Of a DNA stretch of 64,000 nt, positions 1-9,009 are shown piece after piece. Within the stretch, counting starts at the first letter, position 1. Each line of letters begins with the position of its first letter. Below the pieces are notes generated by a model. That model did no database searches. It saw only the letters and a list, made by a program, of their open reading frames with translations, and was not told the DNA's origin. Source of the stretch: Planctomycetales bacterium (lineage in GTDB: Bacteria > Planctomycetota > Phycisphaerae > SM23-33); the NCBI GenBank assembly GCA_030612725.1, contig JAUWNJ010000007.1, positions 62,001 through 126,000 of the forward strand. The letters are read 5' to 3'. The position numbers were made by a program, and so were the translations under genes.

Positions 1-2
1 AA

Positions 3-770
3 CTTATCCGACGGATAGAAAAGATCCGTCGAAACCTCAAGGCGCTGAGTTACTTACTTGGAGCGGCCAAAAGCACACAGGCATACAAAACACATCTTGA
101 CCTGCTGAAAGGTGTACATGTACAGGACTCGCTGCTGGAACAACTGGCTTTGTCCATGGGGCAAATTTCCGAGAGTCGGGCAACCGAACCGATAGTGAAA
201 CAGATGAAGAATTGTGCTGATTTCTCCGAAAGGGCCTTGAGAATCATGTCAAGGAACCCGGATGTCAAGATAATCCTTCCAGAAGACAACTCTTCCGGTC
301 TGATGCACGCAGCAGTGGCGATGAAGATTTCCGAGGCGCTGCCCATAGTGATGCGGTTCAGTTCGATGGGATTCGGACGGTTACGGGCACAACGCTCGGC
401 GTGGACGGCCGATATGCTGATGCCTGCACTGGTCGATAAGCAAACCCGACCGGCCGTTATCGCCGAACTCCGAAAACAGGTGAACCGGAATTACGCTGCG
501 CGTGGTTTCCAGGTGGATTCACCCGAGTATCGCAAGGCAAAATCGCGAGAGTATACATCGCTGCGGTGCAGGTTCGAATCGGCCAAGTCACTGGGGCGAA
601 TGAAAGCCGACGAAGCCGTCGAAGACCTTCGCTGGGTCATTACCGAAGACCGCATGGACCAGCGCGTGATGCACGCCGCAGCCTGGGCGATTCAGAAAGT
701 TACCGGCAGGATGCCCGCCGTTACCATGCCAAAACCACATCATGGCGATTGGATCATAAAAGATTATTGA
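3..770 (+). CDS. C-terminal part of a HEAT-like helical repeat protein (5' truncated)
   Basis: The reading frame is open from the window edge to the TGA at 768-770, so the N-terminus lies outside. The visible ~255 residues are mostly amphipathic helices. The stretch ending AVEDLRWVI...DQRVMHAAAWAIQKVTGR looks like a HEAT/PBS-type repeat, in which a helix pair carries a buried Ala/Trp/Ile face. There is no catalytic motif, signal peptide (N-terminus missing) or membrane segment. HEAT-like repeats usually mediate protein binding. The partner is unknown and no function is assigned. A downstream ATG at about 150 could be mistaken for a start, but coding continues upstream of it. Confidence 0.6.
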   Translation, partial: LIRRIEKIRRNLKALSYLLGAAKSTQAYKTHLDLLKGVHVQDSLLEQLALSMGQISESRATEPIVKQMKNCADFSERALRIMSRNPDVKIILPEDNSSGLMHAAVAMKISEALPIVMRFSSMGFGRLRAQRSAWTADMLMPALVDKQTRPAVIAELRKQVNRNYAARGFQVDSPEYRKAKSREYTSLRCRFESAKSLGRMKADEAVEDLRWVITEDRMDQRVMHAAAWAIQKVTGRMPAVTMPKPHHGDWIIKDY

Positions 771-773
771 TGT

Positions 774-794
774 ATAGGCTGTAGGCTTTAGGCT
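774..794. repeat. Heptamer repeat, left of four-helix gene
   Basis: Three 7-bp units: ATAGGCT, GTAGGCT, TTAGGCT, followed by GGGGG. The unit is the reverse complement of the repeat at 1200-1230, so the two arrays flank the minus-strand gene as an inverted pair. The TAA stop of that gene is the TTA that begins the last unit. Confidence 0.85.
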
Positions 795-1159
795 GGGGGT
801 TTGGAGCGGGTGCGGAAGGAACGAATCAAACCGGCAAGAACCTTGGAAGTTTCGACGCATGATTGAGATACAGATTCGTAAATTTGGTCTTGCAGGTAAC
901 CGAGACGGTGGGAGAGAGACAGTTGGTACTCAACCTCGCGTACGGAGCCATAGGCAATGTCGAGGAAGCGCAGATACTCTGCCTCGGTTCGGCGTGCACA
1001 GCCCTCAACAATGTTGGACGCAACGGAAACGGACGCACGGCGCAACTGTGCCGTCAGACCGAACTGCTCGGCTTTCGGAAACGACGACGTGGCGCGATAG
1101 ACGGCGACGACCAGTTGGTCTGCCAATTGGAACGCTCGCAAGTTCGTGTGGTCTCTCAT
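788..1159 (-). CDS. Four-helix bundle protein (23S rRNA IVS-encoded type)
   Basis: A 123-residue protein with the hallmarks of the small family first noticed in intervening sequences of 23S rRNA genes: an N-terminal LRAFQLADQLVVAVY helix, then FGLTAQLRRASVSVASNIVEG, then a Glu/Tyr-rich helix (EAEYLRFLDIAYGSVREVEY) and a final helix ending near SFRTRS. The molecular function of the family is not established; members form a pentameric helical bundle. Here the gene is not in rRNA. It sits alone between fhs and a HEAT-like gene, opposite to both. Inverted heptamer arrays (774-794 and 1200-1230) enclose it and supply its stop codon, as if gene and repeats form one unit. Confidence 0.85.
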   Translation of the reverse strand: MRDHTNLRAFQLADQLVVAVYRATSSFPKAEQFGLTAQLRRASVSVASNIVEGCARRTEAEYLRFLDIAYGSVREVEYQLSLSHRLGYLQDQIYESVSQSCVETSKVLAGLIRSFRTRSKPPA

Positions 1160-1199
1160 CTACAAACGCCTTTCCTATAACCCCCCAACCTATATATAA

Positions 1200-1230
1200 C
1201 CTACAGCCTATAGCCTACAGCCTATAGCCT
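1200..1230. repeat. Heptamer repeat, right of four-helix gene and just before fhs
   Basis: CCTACAG, CCTATAG, CCTACAG, CCTATAG, CCT: a perfect 7-bp period with alternating variants. It is immediately followed by AAAAGGAG, the ribosome binding site of fhs. Reverse-complement partner of the array at 774-794. Confidence 0.9.
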
Positions 1231-1245
1231 AAAAGGAGAACTCCA

Positions 1246-2994
1246 ATGAGTAAATCGGTACCGTCCGACATTGAAATTTCACGCGCGGCGACGCCCAGGC
1301 CCGTTACCGAGATAGCCCAGGCTGCGGGAATCGCTCCAGACGAACTGGAACCTTATGGTCGAAACAAAGCCAAGATATGCCTGAGCGTCCTCGATCGCCT
1401 CTCCGAGAAGCCCAATGGTAAGTACATCGACGTAACGGCCATTACGCCCACGCCGCTGGGCGAGGGTAAGACCACAACGGCCGTAGGACTGACGCAGGGA
1501 ATGGGACTGATCGGGAAAAACGTATTCCTGTGCATCCGTCAGCCTTCGATGGGTCCGACCTTCGGTATCAAGGGCGGAGCCGCCGGCGGCGGATACAGCC
1601 AGGTCATTCCGATGGAAGAGTTCAACCTGCACCTGACCGGCGACATCCACGCCGTCAGCATCGCCAATAACCTCCTCGCTGCCGCCATCGACGCTCGCAT
1701 CAAACACGAAGACCACGCCACCAACAAGAAGTGGGAAAAGACAGGTCTGCCCCGGCTGAATATAGACCCGTGGAGTATCACCTGGCGGCGAGTTGTGGAC
1801 GTCAACGACGCGGCGCTGCGGGGCGTCGAGATCGGGATAGGCGAGAACTGGATGGACGGGCCTCGGCGAAAGGCGCACTTCACCATCGCCGTCGCCAGCG
1901 AGGTAATGGCCGCCCTGGGACTCGCCGACGACCTGAAGGATTTGCGAAAACGTCTGGGGCGCATGATCATCGGACGGAAACGAAATGGAAAACTCCTGAC
2001 CGCAGAGGACATCGGATGCGCCGGGGCAATGGCTGTGCTGCTCAAAGACGCCATCAAACCGACCCTCATGCAGACACTCGAAGGTCAACCGGTTTTCGTA
2101 CACACCGGACCGTTCGCCAATATCGCACACGGTAACAGTTCCATTATCGCCGACCGCATGGCGCTGAAACTGTCCGATTACGTCATTACCGAGTCCGGCT
2201 TCGGCGCTGACATCGGAATGGAGAAATTCTTCGACATCAAGTGCCGCTATTCAGGACTGAAGCCGGACTGCGTCGTGCTGGTAGCGACGATCCGGGCGCT
2301 GAAAATGCACGGCGGCGGACCCAAAGTCGTACCGGGCCAACCCCTCGCCGAGGAATACACGCACGAAAACCTAGAACTGCTCGAAGCGGGTCTGTGCAAC
2401 ATGATCCGCTGCATCGAAATAGCAAAGATGTTCGGCGTGCACGTCGTCGTAGCCATTAATCAATTCCCCGCCGACACGGACGCCGAAATCGAAATGGCGC
2501 GCAAAGCCGCCGACGAAGCCGGCGCTGAAGCCGCCGTTGTCAGCAACCACTGGGCAGAAGGCGGGAAAGGCGCAGCGGAACTGGCCCAAGCCGTTGTGAC
2601 CGCCTGCGAAAAACCGTCCGACTTCAAACTGCTCTACCCCGACGAAATGTCCATCAAGGACAAGATCGCAACGATCTGCCGAAAAGTGTACCTCGCCGGC
2701 GCTATTACATATTCCGAACAGGCAGAAGAACAGATAGCCCTCTACGAGAAAAACGGATTTTCGCACCTGCCTATCTGCATGGCCAAGACGCACCTGTCGC
2801 TGTCGCACGACCCGAACTTCAAGGGTGTTCCTCGCGGCTTTACCGTTATGGTCCGCGAGGTGCGAATCTCCGCCGGGGCGGGGTTCCTCTTCCCCCTTCT
2901 GGGGAAAATGCGTACAATGCCCGGACTACCAAGCCGACCGGCGTTCATGGACATCGACCTCGACGAAAACGGAAACGTCGTCGGAATGTTCTGA
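1246..2994 (+). CDS. fhs: Formate-tetrahydrofolate ligase
   Basis: 582 residues, close to the family's usual ~555-580. The enzyme makes 10-formyl-THF from formate, ATP and THF in the cytoplasm and opens the methyl branch of C1 metabolism. The ATP-binding signature [20 protein letters not shown] lies at about residues 66-85. The family segments [21 protein letters not shown] and [11 protein letters not shown] follow, and the C-terminus ends in the usual [19 protein letters not shown]...GMF. The ATG is preceded by AAAAGGAGAACTCC, a strong ribosome binding site. It is followed by metF and folD on the same strand, each separated by an inverted-repeat spacer. Confidence 0.97.
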   Translation: MSKSVPSDIEISRAATPRPVTEIAQAAGIAPDELEPYGRNKAKICLSVLDRLSEKPNGKYIDVTAITPTPLGEGKTTTAVGLTQGMGLIGKNVFLCIRQPSMGPTFGIKGGAAGGGYSQVIPMEEFNLHLTGDIHAVSIANNLLAAAIDARIKHEDHATNKKWEKTGLPRLNIDPWSITWRRVVDVNDAALRGVEIGIGENWMDGPRRKAHFTIAVASEVMAALGLADDLKDLRKRLGRMIIGRKRNGKLLTAEDIGCAGAMAVLLKDAIKPTLMQTLEGQPVFVHTGPFANIAHGNSSIIADRMALKLSDYVITESGFGADIGMEKFFDIKCRYSGLKPDCVVLVATIRALKMHGGGPKVVPGQPLAEEYTHENLELLEAGLCNMIRCIEIAKMFGVHVVVAINQFPADTDAEIEMARKAADEAGAEAAVVSNHWAEGGKGAAELAQAVVTACEKPSDFKLLYPDEMSIKDKIATICRKVYLAGAITYSEQAEEQIALYEKNGFSHLPICMAKTHLSLSHDPNFKGVPRGFTVMVREVRISAGAGFLFPLLGKMRTMPGLPSRPAFMDIDLDENGNVVGMF

Positions 2995-3026
2995 CCGGGA
3001 TTGATGCAAAGAAAAAGACAACAAAG

Positions 3027-3098
3027 AGCGGGATTATAGGGATTACAATGATTTTTTATTTTCAATCCGTATAATCTCAAAATCCCTATAATCCCGCT
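3027..3098. repeat. Inverted repeat between fhs and metF
   Basis: Perfect 18-bp arms: AGCGGGATTATAGGGATT at 3027-3044 and its reverse complement at 3081-3098, separated by an AT-rich loop. The GGGATTA unit is repeated within the arm. The hairpin could act as a bidirectional terminator but has no clean T-run. Confidence 0.85.
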
Positions 3099-3170
3099 AT
3101 TCTGTTCCCGTTATGGCGTAACGTAATTTATTAACACTGCTAAAACATCAATTTTGGAGAAATGTGAAAG

Positions 3171-4037
3171 ATGAAAAAACTTACCAAACTTTTCACCGAG
3201 AAGCAGCGCACGATTTCCTTCGAGTTCTTCCCCCCGAAAACCGAAAAGGGAATGGTAAAACTATACGAGACAGCCGAGGAACTGGCGAAAGTAGCGGACT
3301 TTTTCAATGTTACTTACGGTGCAGGCGGCTCCAGCAGCAAGGCGACCTTTGACATCGTCGTGGAACTGCAAAAGCGATTCGCCCTGCCGGTCGTCCATCA
3401 CTTCACGTGCGTCCAGCATACGTACGACGACATACGCAGCGCCCTGGAAAATTTCAAAGCCGCCGATATCATAAACGTCCTGGCGCTGCTCGGCGACCCA
3501 CCGGCAGACAACCCGGATTACAAACCAGGCCCCGATGAGCCTAAATTCGCCTACGAGTTGATAAAAATGATCCGCGAACACGACGATTTCTTCTGCATCG
3601 GCGCGCCGGGCTTCCCCGAAGGACATCCCGATACGCCGACGAAGGAACTTGACACCGAATACCTCAAGATCAAACAGGACGCCGGAGCCGAAGTCGTCTT
3701 CACGCAGCTGTTTTTCGACAACAGCATCTACTACGAATTCCGCGACCGCGTCGAGGCCGGCGGCGTTACAATGCGGCTGCTGCCGGGAATGCTGACGATT
3801 ACCAGCTATCCCAAACTTGTCGAGTTCTGCGGCAGGTGCGGCGCGACAATTCCGCAATCCGTAACGGACATCTTCGAGCCGATAGCAGACGACCTGGACG
3901 CAACGTATAAAAGGGGCGTCGAGTTCGCCGTTGAACAGTGCCAGGACCTTCTGGACAACGGCTCGCCGGGGCTGCACCTGTATTGCCTCAACAAGACCGA
4001 ACCGGTAATGAGCGTCTATAACGCACTGAAACTGTAA
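3171..4037 (+). CDS. metF: Methylenetetrahydrofolate reductase
   Basis: 288 residues, the normal bacterial MetF size. It reduces 5,10-methylene-THF to 5-methyl-THF with FAD. The N-terminal strand ISFEFFPPKTEKG carries the conserved catalytic Glu region of the TIM barrel. NVTYGAGGSS, HFTCVQHT and DIINVLALLGDPP follow in the usual order, and later QLFFDNSIYYEFRDR. The start is the ATG preceded by TTGGAGAAATGTGAAAG. It sits between fhs and folD, so it should act in the methyl branch of C1 metabolism, and in methionine synthesis. No MetV or RnfC2 partner is adjacent, so the electron donor cannot be read from context. Confidence 0.96.
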   Translation: MKKLTKLFTEKQRTISFEFFPPKTEKGMVKLYETAEELAKVADFFNVTYGAGGSSSKATFDIVVELQKRFALPVVHHFTCVQHTYDDIRSALENFKAADIINVLALLGDPPADNPDYKPGPDEPKFAYELIKMIREHDDFFCIGAPGFPEGHPDTPTKELDTEYLKIKQDAGAEVVFTQLFFDNSIYYEFRDRVEAGGVTMRLLPGMLTITSYPKLVEFCGRCGATIPQSVTDIFEPIADDLDATYKRGVEFAVEQCQDLLDNGSPGLHLYCLNKTEPVMSVYNALKL

Positions 4038-4045
4038 AAAATTTA

Positions 4046-4138
4046 AACCACAAAGGGCACAAAGAACACAAAGAAAACATTTTTACTCAGAATAAATTTT
4101 CCCGCCTTTTCTTTGTGTTCTTTGTGCCCTTTGTGGTT
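4046..4138. repeat. Perfect 32-bp inverted repeat between metF and folD
   Basis: Left arm 4046-4077 and right arm 4107-4138 are exact reverse complements. Each arm is itself built of 9-bp units of the type (NN)CACAAAG: CCACAAAGG, GCACAAAGA, ACACAAAGA. The loop is 29 bases and AT-rich. A related array with the same unit lies between groES and groEL2 (18087-18153). Confidence 0.95.
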
Positions 4139-4169
4139 AACGTCTTTTTTTCAGTAAAAGGAGTCGAGC

Positions 4170-5147
4170 ATGTCAGCGAAGATTATTGACGGTAACGCCG
4201 TCGCGGATGAAATAAAGAGTCGCGTAACAGCAGACGCTGCCGAGTTGGCCAATGCCGGGAGAAAACCTCACCTGACGGCTGTTCAGGTCGGGGAAAACCC
4301 CGCATCGAAAATCTACACGAACATGCAGGCCAAGGCGTGCGAGTCGGTCGGTATCGAGTACGAACTGTTGAACCTGCCGGCTGAAATCTCACAGGACGAC
4401 CTGTTGGGAAAAATTGCCGAACTGAACGCATCTACCGAAACGACCGGTATCATCCTCCAGATGCCCCTGCCTGCCCATATGGACGCTCGCAGGGTCCAGG
4501 TGGCCATCTCGCCGGCAAAGGACGTCGAGGGGATGCACCCGGAGAATATGGGCAGGTTGTTCTACGGGGGCGGGACGGTCTCGCCGTGTACGCCGATGGC
4601 GGCAGTGGAACTGCTCAAGCGGACTCAGCCCGATTTGGCGGGGGCTGAGACTGTTATCGTCGGACATAGCGAAATTGTCGGTAAACCAATCGCGATGATA
4701 CTTCTGCAATCGCCGAACGCCTCGCCGACTGTTACCGTTTGCCACGTCGCCACGAAAGACCTCGCTGCCCACACCCGTCGGGCTGACGTGTTAATCGTCG
4801 CCGCCGGTGTTTCCCAGGCCCGCTGGAGCGCATATCGTCGGCGAAAAAAGGCCGGCGAAGACGTCAAGACCCCGGACCTGTCGGCGCTGATTTCGGCCGA
4901 GATGATTAAACCCGGCGCTGTCGTCATCGACGTAGCCATTAACCGCATTCCAAAGGGTTTCGACGATAACGGCGATCCGGTCAAGAACGACAAGGGTAAA
5001 AACGCGATGCAGACGGTCGGCGACGTGGACTTTGAGGCTGTAAGTCAAATCGCCTCTGCAATCACGCCCGTCCCCGGCGGCGTCGGACCCGTTACCGTCG
5101 CAATGCTCCTGTCAAACACAGTCGCCTGCGCCAAAGCCATTGGTTGA
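4170..5147 (+). CDS. folD: FolD-type methylenetetrahydrofolate dehydrogenase (cyclohydrolase activity doubtful)
   Basis: 325 residues, longer than the usual 280-300. It begins MSAKIIDGNAVADEIK, and ends with the family block ITPVPGGVGPVTVAMLL. The substrate-site Gln is present in GIILQMPLPAH. The NAD(P) site GHSEIVGKPIA is present. Two active-site positions differ from the bifunctional family. The catalytic Lys of the YVxxK motif is Gln53 (KIYTNMQAKAC, codon CAG at 4326-4328). The KDVDG motif reads KDVEG. In the human enzyme this Lys is needed for cyclohydrolase but not for dehydrogenase activity, so I infer a dehydrogenase-only enzyme. An insertion of charged residues (RRRKKAGEDVKT) lies before the C-terminal strands. 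The start follows AAAAGGAGTCGAGC. Confidence 0.93.
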   Translation: MSAKIIDGNAVADEIKSRVTADAAELANAGRKPHLTAVQVGENPASKIYTNMQAKACESVGIEYELLNLPAEISQDDLLGKIAELNASTETTGIILQMPLPAHMDARRVQVAISPAKDVEGMHPENMGRLFYGGGTVSPCTPMAAVELLKRTQPDLAGAETVIVGHSEIVGKPIAMILLQSPNASPTVTVCHVATKDLAAHTRRADVLIVAAGVSQARWSAYRRRKKAGEDVKTPDLSALISAEMIKPGAVVIDVAINRIPKGFDDNGDPVKNDKGKNAMQTVGDVDFEAVSQIASAITPVPGGVGPVTVAMLLSNTVACAKAIG

Positions 5148-5186
5148 AAATCTGAATTTTAATCACTGATTATCCCGCTTACGGAC

Positions 5187-5192
5187 TATAAT
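5187..5192 (+). promoter_or_regulatory. Possible -10 element for the pseudopilin gene
   Basis: An exact TATAAT about 75 bp upstream of the pseudopilin ATG. No good -35 match is seen at the right distance, so this is tentative. Confidence 0.35.
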
Positions 5193-5266
5193 GACAAGTG
5201 GGTTCAGGTATATATTCTCGCATCAGTGTGAAAAGTATCACTCCATTGATGGAAGGAGTCGCTGGT

Positions 5267-6070
5267 ATGGTTTGTCCACGCGAGTACAGGAAGGCTTCCC
5301 GGAAGGGGCGCTATGCGTTTACCCTTGTTGAACTGCTGGTGGTAGTCGCCATTATCTCGCTTTTGGTCTCGCTCCTCATGCCGTCGCTGAGCAAGGCCAG
5401 GGAACAAACCTACAAGGTGCGGTGTCTGGTCCATCTGGGTAATTTAATGAAGGCCCACGCGACTTATGCTTCTTTCAGCAACCTATACCTCCCCGGACCG
5501 GACGGCGTGGTAATCTGGCCGGGTATCAGAAGACCAAACGGTATAGAGGCGTGTATCCCGACCTCGACGGGACTGTTGGCCACCACCGGCGTGATGACTT
5601 TGCCGGAGATGTGGTTGTGTCCCAAGGCCAAGTACCCTAATCCCGGACCGTGGTACATGCAGCAGAATGCCGGCGAGAATGCCGGCGGGTGGACGGAAGA
5701 GCTTGTCAAAAAATATAATTATACCTACCACTTCACATATAACTCGCGGACGTTTCTCGACCCAAAGTGTGACGCGAGGGCAGATTGTTACGACTACGTT
5801 GAAAATCGCATGCGCAGGATTGACACTTTTCCTTACCCCGCCCGCACCATCCTGCTGGCAGAGGAAAACACCGGGATGATGCCGTGGAGTGCGGAGCACT
5901 ACCAGGTACTGAACGACCCGTGGTTTCATGGCCCGGACTGGACTGAGCCTCGGCACCTGGGCACCTCGCAGGTGGGCTATCTCGACGGGCACGCCGGGTC
6001 GATTCCAGCCTACGTTACCCTCTTCCATGACGAGGAGTACTGGCCGGTGCCGCCATCGGTACCGGAGTAA
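5267..6070 (+). CDS. Planctomycete-type pseudopilin with N-terminal methylation motif
   Basis: 267 residues from the ATG at 5267, chosen because GGAAGGAGTCGCTGGT precedes it. An in-frame ATG at 5198 lacks such a site. The type III signal is RKGRYAFTLVELLVVVAII, with cleavage expected before Phe, followed by one membrane-spanning helix. The globular part ends with a GYLDGHAGSIP segment like the C-terminal H-X-DG motif of planctomycete/verrucomicrobial pseudopilins. Such proteins are exported and processed by a prepilin peptidase, and occur in many paralogues whose exact roles are mostly unknown. The gene stands alone, away from the secretion locus at 23.7-42.8 kb. Its leader codons resemble the hairpin module seen at 54102. 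Confidence 0.88.
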   Translation: MVCPREYRKASRKGRYAFTLVELLVVVAIISLLVSLLMPSLSKAREQTYKVRCLVHLGNLMKAHATYASFSNLYLPGPDGVVIWPGIRRPNGIEACIPTSTGLLATTGVMTLPEMWLCPKAKYPNPGPWYMQQNAGENAGGWTEELVKKYNYTYHFTYNSRTFLDPKCDARADCYDYVENRMRRIDTFPYPARTILLAEENTGMMPWSAEHYQVLNDPWFHGPDWTEPRHLGTSQVGYLDGHAGSIPAYVTLFHDEEYWPVPPSVPE

Positions 6071-6913
6071 TCATCGAAGAAGCCCCCGCAGCGCAGCGGC
6101 GTTGACTTCGTCCCAGTCCCGTCCGGTATCGTCGGCGCCCTTGGGCGTCTCGAGGATCATGGGTAGATTCGCCAGGCGATTATCGTTGACGAGTTCGGCG
6201 AAGGCTGCCAGTCCGATTTTCCCCAGACCGATATGGGCGTGGCGGTCAACCCTGCTACCGAGGTCCCTGACAGAATCGTTCAGGTGGATGGCCTGCAACC
6301 TCTCCAAACCGATAATCCTGTCGAATTCGGCGATGGTCTTGCGATAATCGCTCGGCGTTCGGATGTCGTAGCCGGCGGCGAAAATGTGGCAGGTGTCCAG
6401 GCAGATGCCAAAACGCTCGGCCATCTCCAGCCGATCCAATATGTCGGCGAGTTGCTCGAATTTGTAGCCGATGCAGTTGCCCTGCCCGGCGGTGGTCTCA
6501 AGCAGGATTTTCGTCCGCCCGGTCCGGTCCGTAATGATTTCATTCAGAGCCTCGGCAATCAGGATGATGCCCTCGGCAGCGTTTTCGCGCGAACCGGGAT
6601 GAAAAACCAGGTATTCAATCCCCAGCCGTTCGCATCGGTCAAGTTCGTCGCGCATCGCGGCGATGGATTTTCGACGGACGTCGGTTTTTCCGGCGAGGTT
6701 CACCAGGTAGGACCCGTGCGCGACGACGGGCGCAATTTTCAGCCGGCGGCGGACCTCGACGAATGCCGCGGTTGCCTCGGCGCTCAACGGCGACGATCGC
6801 CACTGACGCTGGTTGCGGACGAACATGGCTACGCAATCGAACCCGTAATCAGCAGCGGCTTCAATCGCCCGATGCAACCCGCCGGAGATACTTATATGCG
6901 AACCGAGTAACAT
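6071..6913 (-). CDS. nfo: Endonuclease IV (AP endonuclease)
   Basis: 280 residues, the usual Nfo length. It cleaves DNA 5' of abasic sites in base-excision repair, using a TIM barrel with three zinc ions. Family signatures are in order: [16 protein letters not shown] at the N-terminus, [56 protein letters not shown]...[15 protein letters not shown], and PMILETPKG near the C-terminus. These hold the metal His/Glu/Asp ligands. The gene is convergent with the pseudopilin: its stop codon directly follows that gene's stop. It is divergent from the archease gene. Confidence 0.96.
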   Translation of the reverse strand: MLLGSHISISGGLHRAIEAAADYGFDCVAMFVRNQRQWRSSPLSAEATAAFVEVRRRLKIAPVVAHGSYLVNLAGKTDVRRKSIAAMRDELDRCERLGIEYLVFHPGSRENAAEGIILIAEALNEIITDRTGRTKILLETTAGQGNCIGYKFEQLADILDRLEMAERFGICLDTCHIFAAGYDIRTPSDYRKTIAEFDRIIGLERLQAIHLNDSVRDLGSRVDRHAHIGLGKIGLAAFAELVNDNRLANLPMILETPKGADDTGRDWDEVNAAALRGLLR

Positions 6914-6961
6914 ATGGGTATATTATCATCACAACGGTTAGAATTGTAGATGGATGAGGTT

Positions 6962-7381
6962 ATGACCAAACATTGTCGGACATTCGAGCACACCGCCGAC
7001 ATGGGACTCGAAGCCCGCGCCGACAGCCTGGCCGAGATGTTCGAGGCGATGGGCGAAGGTCTGGCCGATGTAATCTGCCCGCGGCAGTCGGTGAAAAAGC
7101 AAAAGACGCTGCAAATCCAGGTTGAATCCGAGAACGTCGAAGCATTGTTGGTGGATTTTTTGGCAGAATTGCTGGGGCTGTTCAACCTGGAGAAATTTCT
7201 CGTCGCCGGCGTCAAGGTCAAGCGGATAGATGAAACTTCGGTCGCCGCTGAAGTAACCGGCGAACCGTTCGACCCGGCCCGGCACGAATTAGGCGATGAA
7301 ATCAAGGCAGTTACGTATCACCAACTGAAGGTCGCCCGCGAAGGCGACGAATGGATCGGCAGAGTGATTCTGGATATTTAA
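6962..7381 (+). CDS. Archease (RtcB activator)
   Basis: 139 residues from the ATG at 6962 (GATGAGGT just upstream). An in-frame ATG four codons earlier is possible. Archease speeds guanylylation and turnover of the RNA ligase RtcB. Family features visible are the N-terminal FEHTADMGLEARADSLAEMFEAM, the central ESENVEALLVDFLAELLGLF, and the C-terminal EIKAVTYHQLKV...GWIGRVILDI-type end. The acidic Asp in HTADMG and the terminal Asp are metal ligands in known structures. It lies directly upstream of rtcB with a repeat-filled gap of 165 bp, which fits joint function. Confidence 0.93.
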   Translation: MTKHCRTFEHTADMGLEARADSLAEMFEAMGEGLADVICPRQSVKKQKTLQIQVESENVEALLVDFLAELLGLFNLEKFLVAGVKVKRIDETSVAAEVTGEPFDPARHELGDEIKAVTYHQLKVAREGDEWIGRVILDI

Positions 7382-7384
7382 GGA

Positions 7385-7529
7385 AAATCATAAATCACAA
7401 ATCCCAAACAAATCTCAATAACCAATGACCAAACACCAAAACGGCAAATCCGACCACGCAACCGTTTGGGACATTGGAATTTGTAATTTGGGATTTGTTT
7501 GTGATTTGGAACCTGGTATTTGGGATTTC
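7385..7529. repeat. Inverted short-repeat spacer between archease and rtcB
   Basis: Left arm is made of AAATCAC, AAATCCC, AAACAAATC-type units. The right arm carries GGGATTTGTTTGTGATTT, its reverse complement. Several further copies of TTTGGGATTT follow up to the rtcB ribosome binding site. No ORF is likely here. Confidence 0.8.
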
Positions 7530-7546
7530 AGCATGAGGGGTACGTT

Positions 7547-9007
7547 ATGGGTAAGGCGACGAACATCAGGATCGAGCAGATTGACGAGTACCGCTGGCGG
7601 ATACCGAAAGACTCCCGGCCTGGGATGCGGGTCGATGGGATTATCTATGCCGATGAGAAATTGATGTCCCACATTCGCTCCGAGCAGGCGGTCGAGCAGG
7701 TCGCCAACGTCGCGACGCTTCCGGGGATCGTCGGCGCGTCGCTGGCGATGCCGGACATTCACTGGGGCTACGGATTCTGCATCGGTGGCGTTGCGGCCAT
7801 GGACATCGAAGCCGGCGGGGTCGTCTCTCCCGGTGGTGTGGGATACGACATAAACTGCGGCGTCCGACTGCTGCGAAGCGATCTGGACGTCGAGCAGGTC
7901 CGCCCGCAGATGAAGGCGCTTGTTGACCAGTTGTTCCGCGACATTCCCTGCGGCGTCGGCGTCGGCGGGAAGTTCAAATTCTCCGATAAGGAACTGCGCA
8001 AGATATGTCTGGACGGGGCGAAATACCTGGCTGAGATTGACCTCGCCGATGAGGACGACCTCGCTGCCACCGAAGCCGGTGGGGCATTGTCGGGCGCGGA
8101 CCCGGACGCCGTCTCGTCGGTCGCCTACCGCCGAGGACGCGACCAGTGCGGAACGCTCGGAGCGGGAAACCACTTCGTCGAGGTCCAGTCCGTCGAGGAA
8201 ATCTTCGACGCCCATGCCGCCGAGGCGATGGGACTGGTTGTCGGGAAAATCTGCGTGATGATCCACTCCGGTTCTCGTGGATTCGGATACCAGGTCTGCG
8301 ACGACGCGATTAAATCGCTGCGGAAAGCGCCCGCACAATTCGGTATCGACCTGCCGGACCGCCAGTTGGTTTGCGCGCCGGTCGATAGCGCTCCGGGTCG
8401 GCGGTATCTTGGCGCGATGCGATCCGCCGCCAACTACGCATGGGCCAATCGTCAGTTACTCGCCCACCTGGCGCGAAAGGCCTTGGCGCATCATTTCAAG
8501 GCATCGGTCGAGTCGCTGGGTCTGCGGCAGGTTTATGACGTCGCCCACAACATCGCCAAGATAGAAATGCACGAAGTGGACGGCAAGCCACGGAAATTAT
8601 GCGTCCATCGCAAAGGCGCTACGCGGGCCTTTGGGCCTGGAAATGAAGAGTTGTCGGAGCGATATCGCCAAATCGGTCAACCTGTGTTGATTCCGGGCGA
8701 CATGGGCACCGCCAGTTACGTCCTCGTCGGCACAGCCTCTGCGATGCGTGAGACTTTCGGTTCGACCTGTCACGGGGCAGGGCGCGTAATGAGCCGCAAG
8801 GCCGCCATTCGCGCCGCTGCAGGACGGCGAATCGACGCCGAACTCGCCGACGCCGGTATTATCGCCCGCGCCAGAGGCCGATCAGGCCTGGCCGAAGAAC
8901 AACCCGACGCTTACAAAGACATCCACAACGTAGTTGATGTCGTCGTATCCGCCGGCCTGGCGCGAAAGGTCGCACGCCTGAAACCGATGGGAGTCATTAA
9001 AGGATAA
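7547..9007 (+). CDS. rtcB: RNA-splicing ligase RtcB
   Basis: 486 residues from the ATG at 7547 (preceded by GAGGGGTACGTT). RtcB joins 2',3'-cyclic phosphate (or 3'-phosphate) and 5'-OH RNA ends using GTP and Mn2+. Key motifs are visible: GVGYDINCGVRLLR (metal Cys), GTLGAGNHFVEVQ (metal His), MIHSGSRGFGYQV, a further NIAKIEMHEVDGK block, and CVHRKGATRAFGPG with the guanylylated His region. The C-terminus is DVVVSAGLARKVARLKPMGVIKG, the normal end. It is paired with archease upstream. No RtcA or RtcR is seen, so substrate (tRNA repair or other) is open. Confidence 0.97.
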   Translation: MGKATNIRIEQIDEYRWRIPKDSRPGMRVDGIIYADEKLMSHIRSEQAVEQVANVATLPGIVGASLAMPDIHWGYGFCIGGVAAMDIEAGGVVSPGGVGYDINCGVRLLRSDLDVEQVRPQMKALVDQLFRDIPCGVGVGGKFKFSDKELRKICLDGAKYLAEIDLADEDDLAATEAGGALSGADPDAVSSVAYRRGRDQCGTLGAGNHFVEVQSVEEIFDAHAAEAMGLVVGKICVMIHSGSRGFGYQVCDDAIKSLRKAPAQFGIDLPDRQLVCAPVDSAPGRRYLGAMRSAANYAWANRQLLAHLARKALAHHFKASVESLGLRQVYDVAHNIAKIEMHEVDGKPRKLCVHRKGATRAFGPGNEELSERYRQIGQPVLIPGDMGTASYVLVGTASAMRETFGSTCHGAGRVMSRKAAIRAAAGRRIDAELADAGIIARARGRSGLAEEQPDAYKDIHNVVDVVVSAGLARKVARLKPMGVIKG

Positions 9008-9009
9008 AT

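Noticed and set aside
1279-2130. Long minus-strand frame opposite fhs
   Set aside because: Shadow of a strongly conserved gene caused by codon bias.
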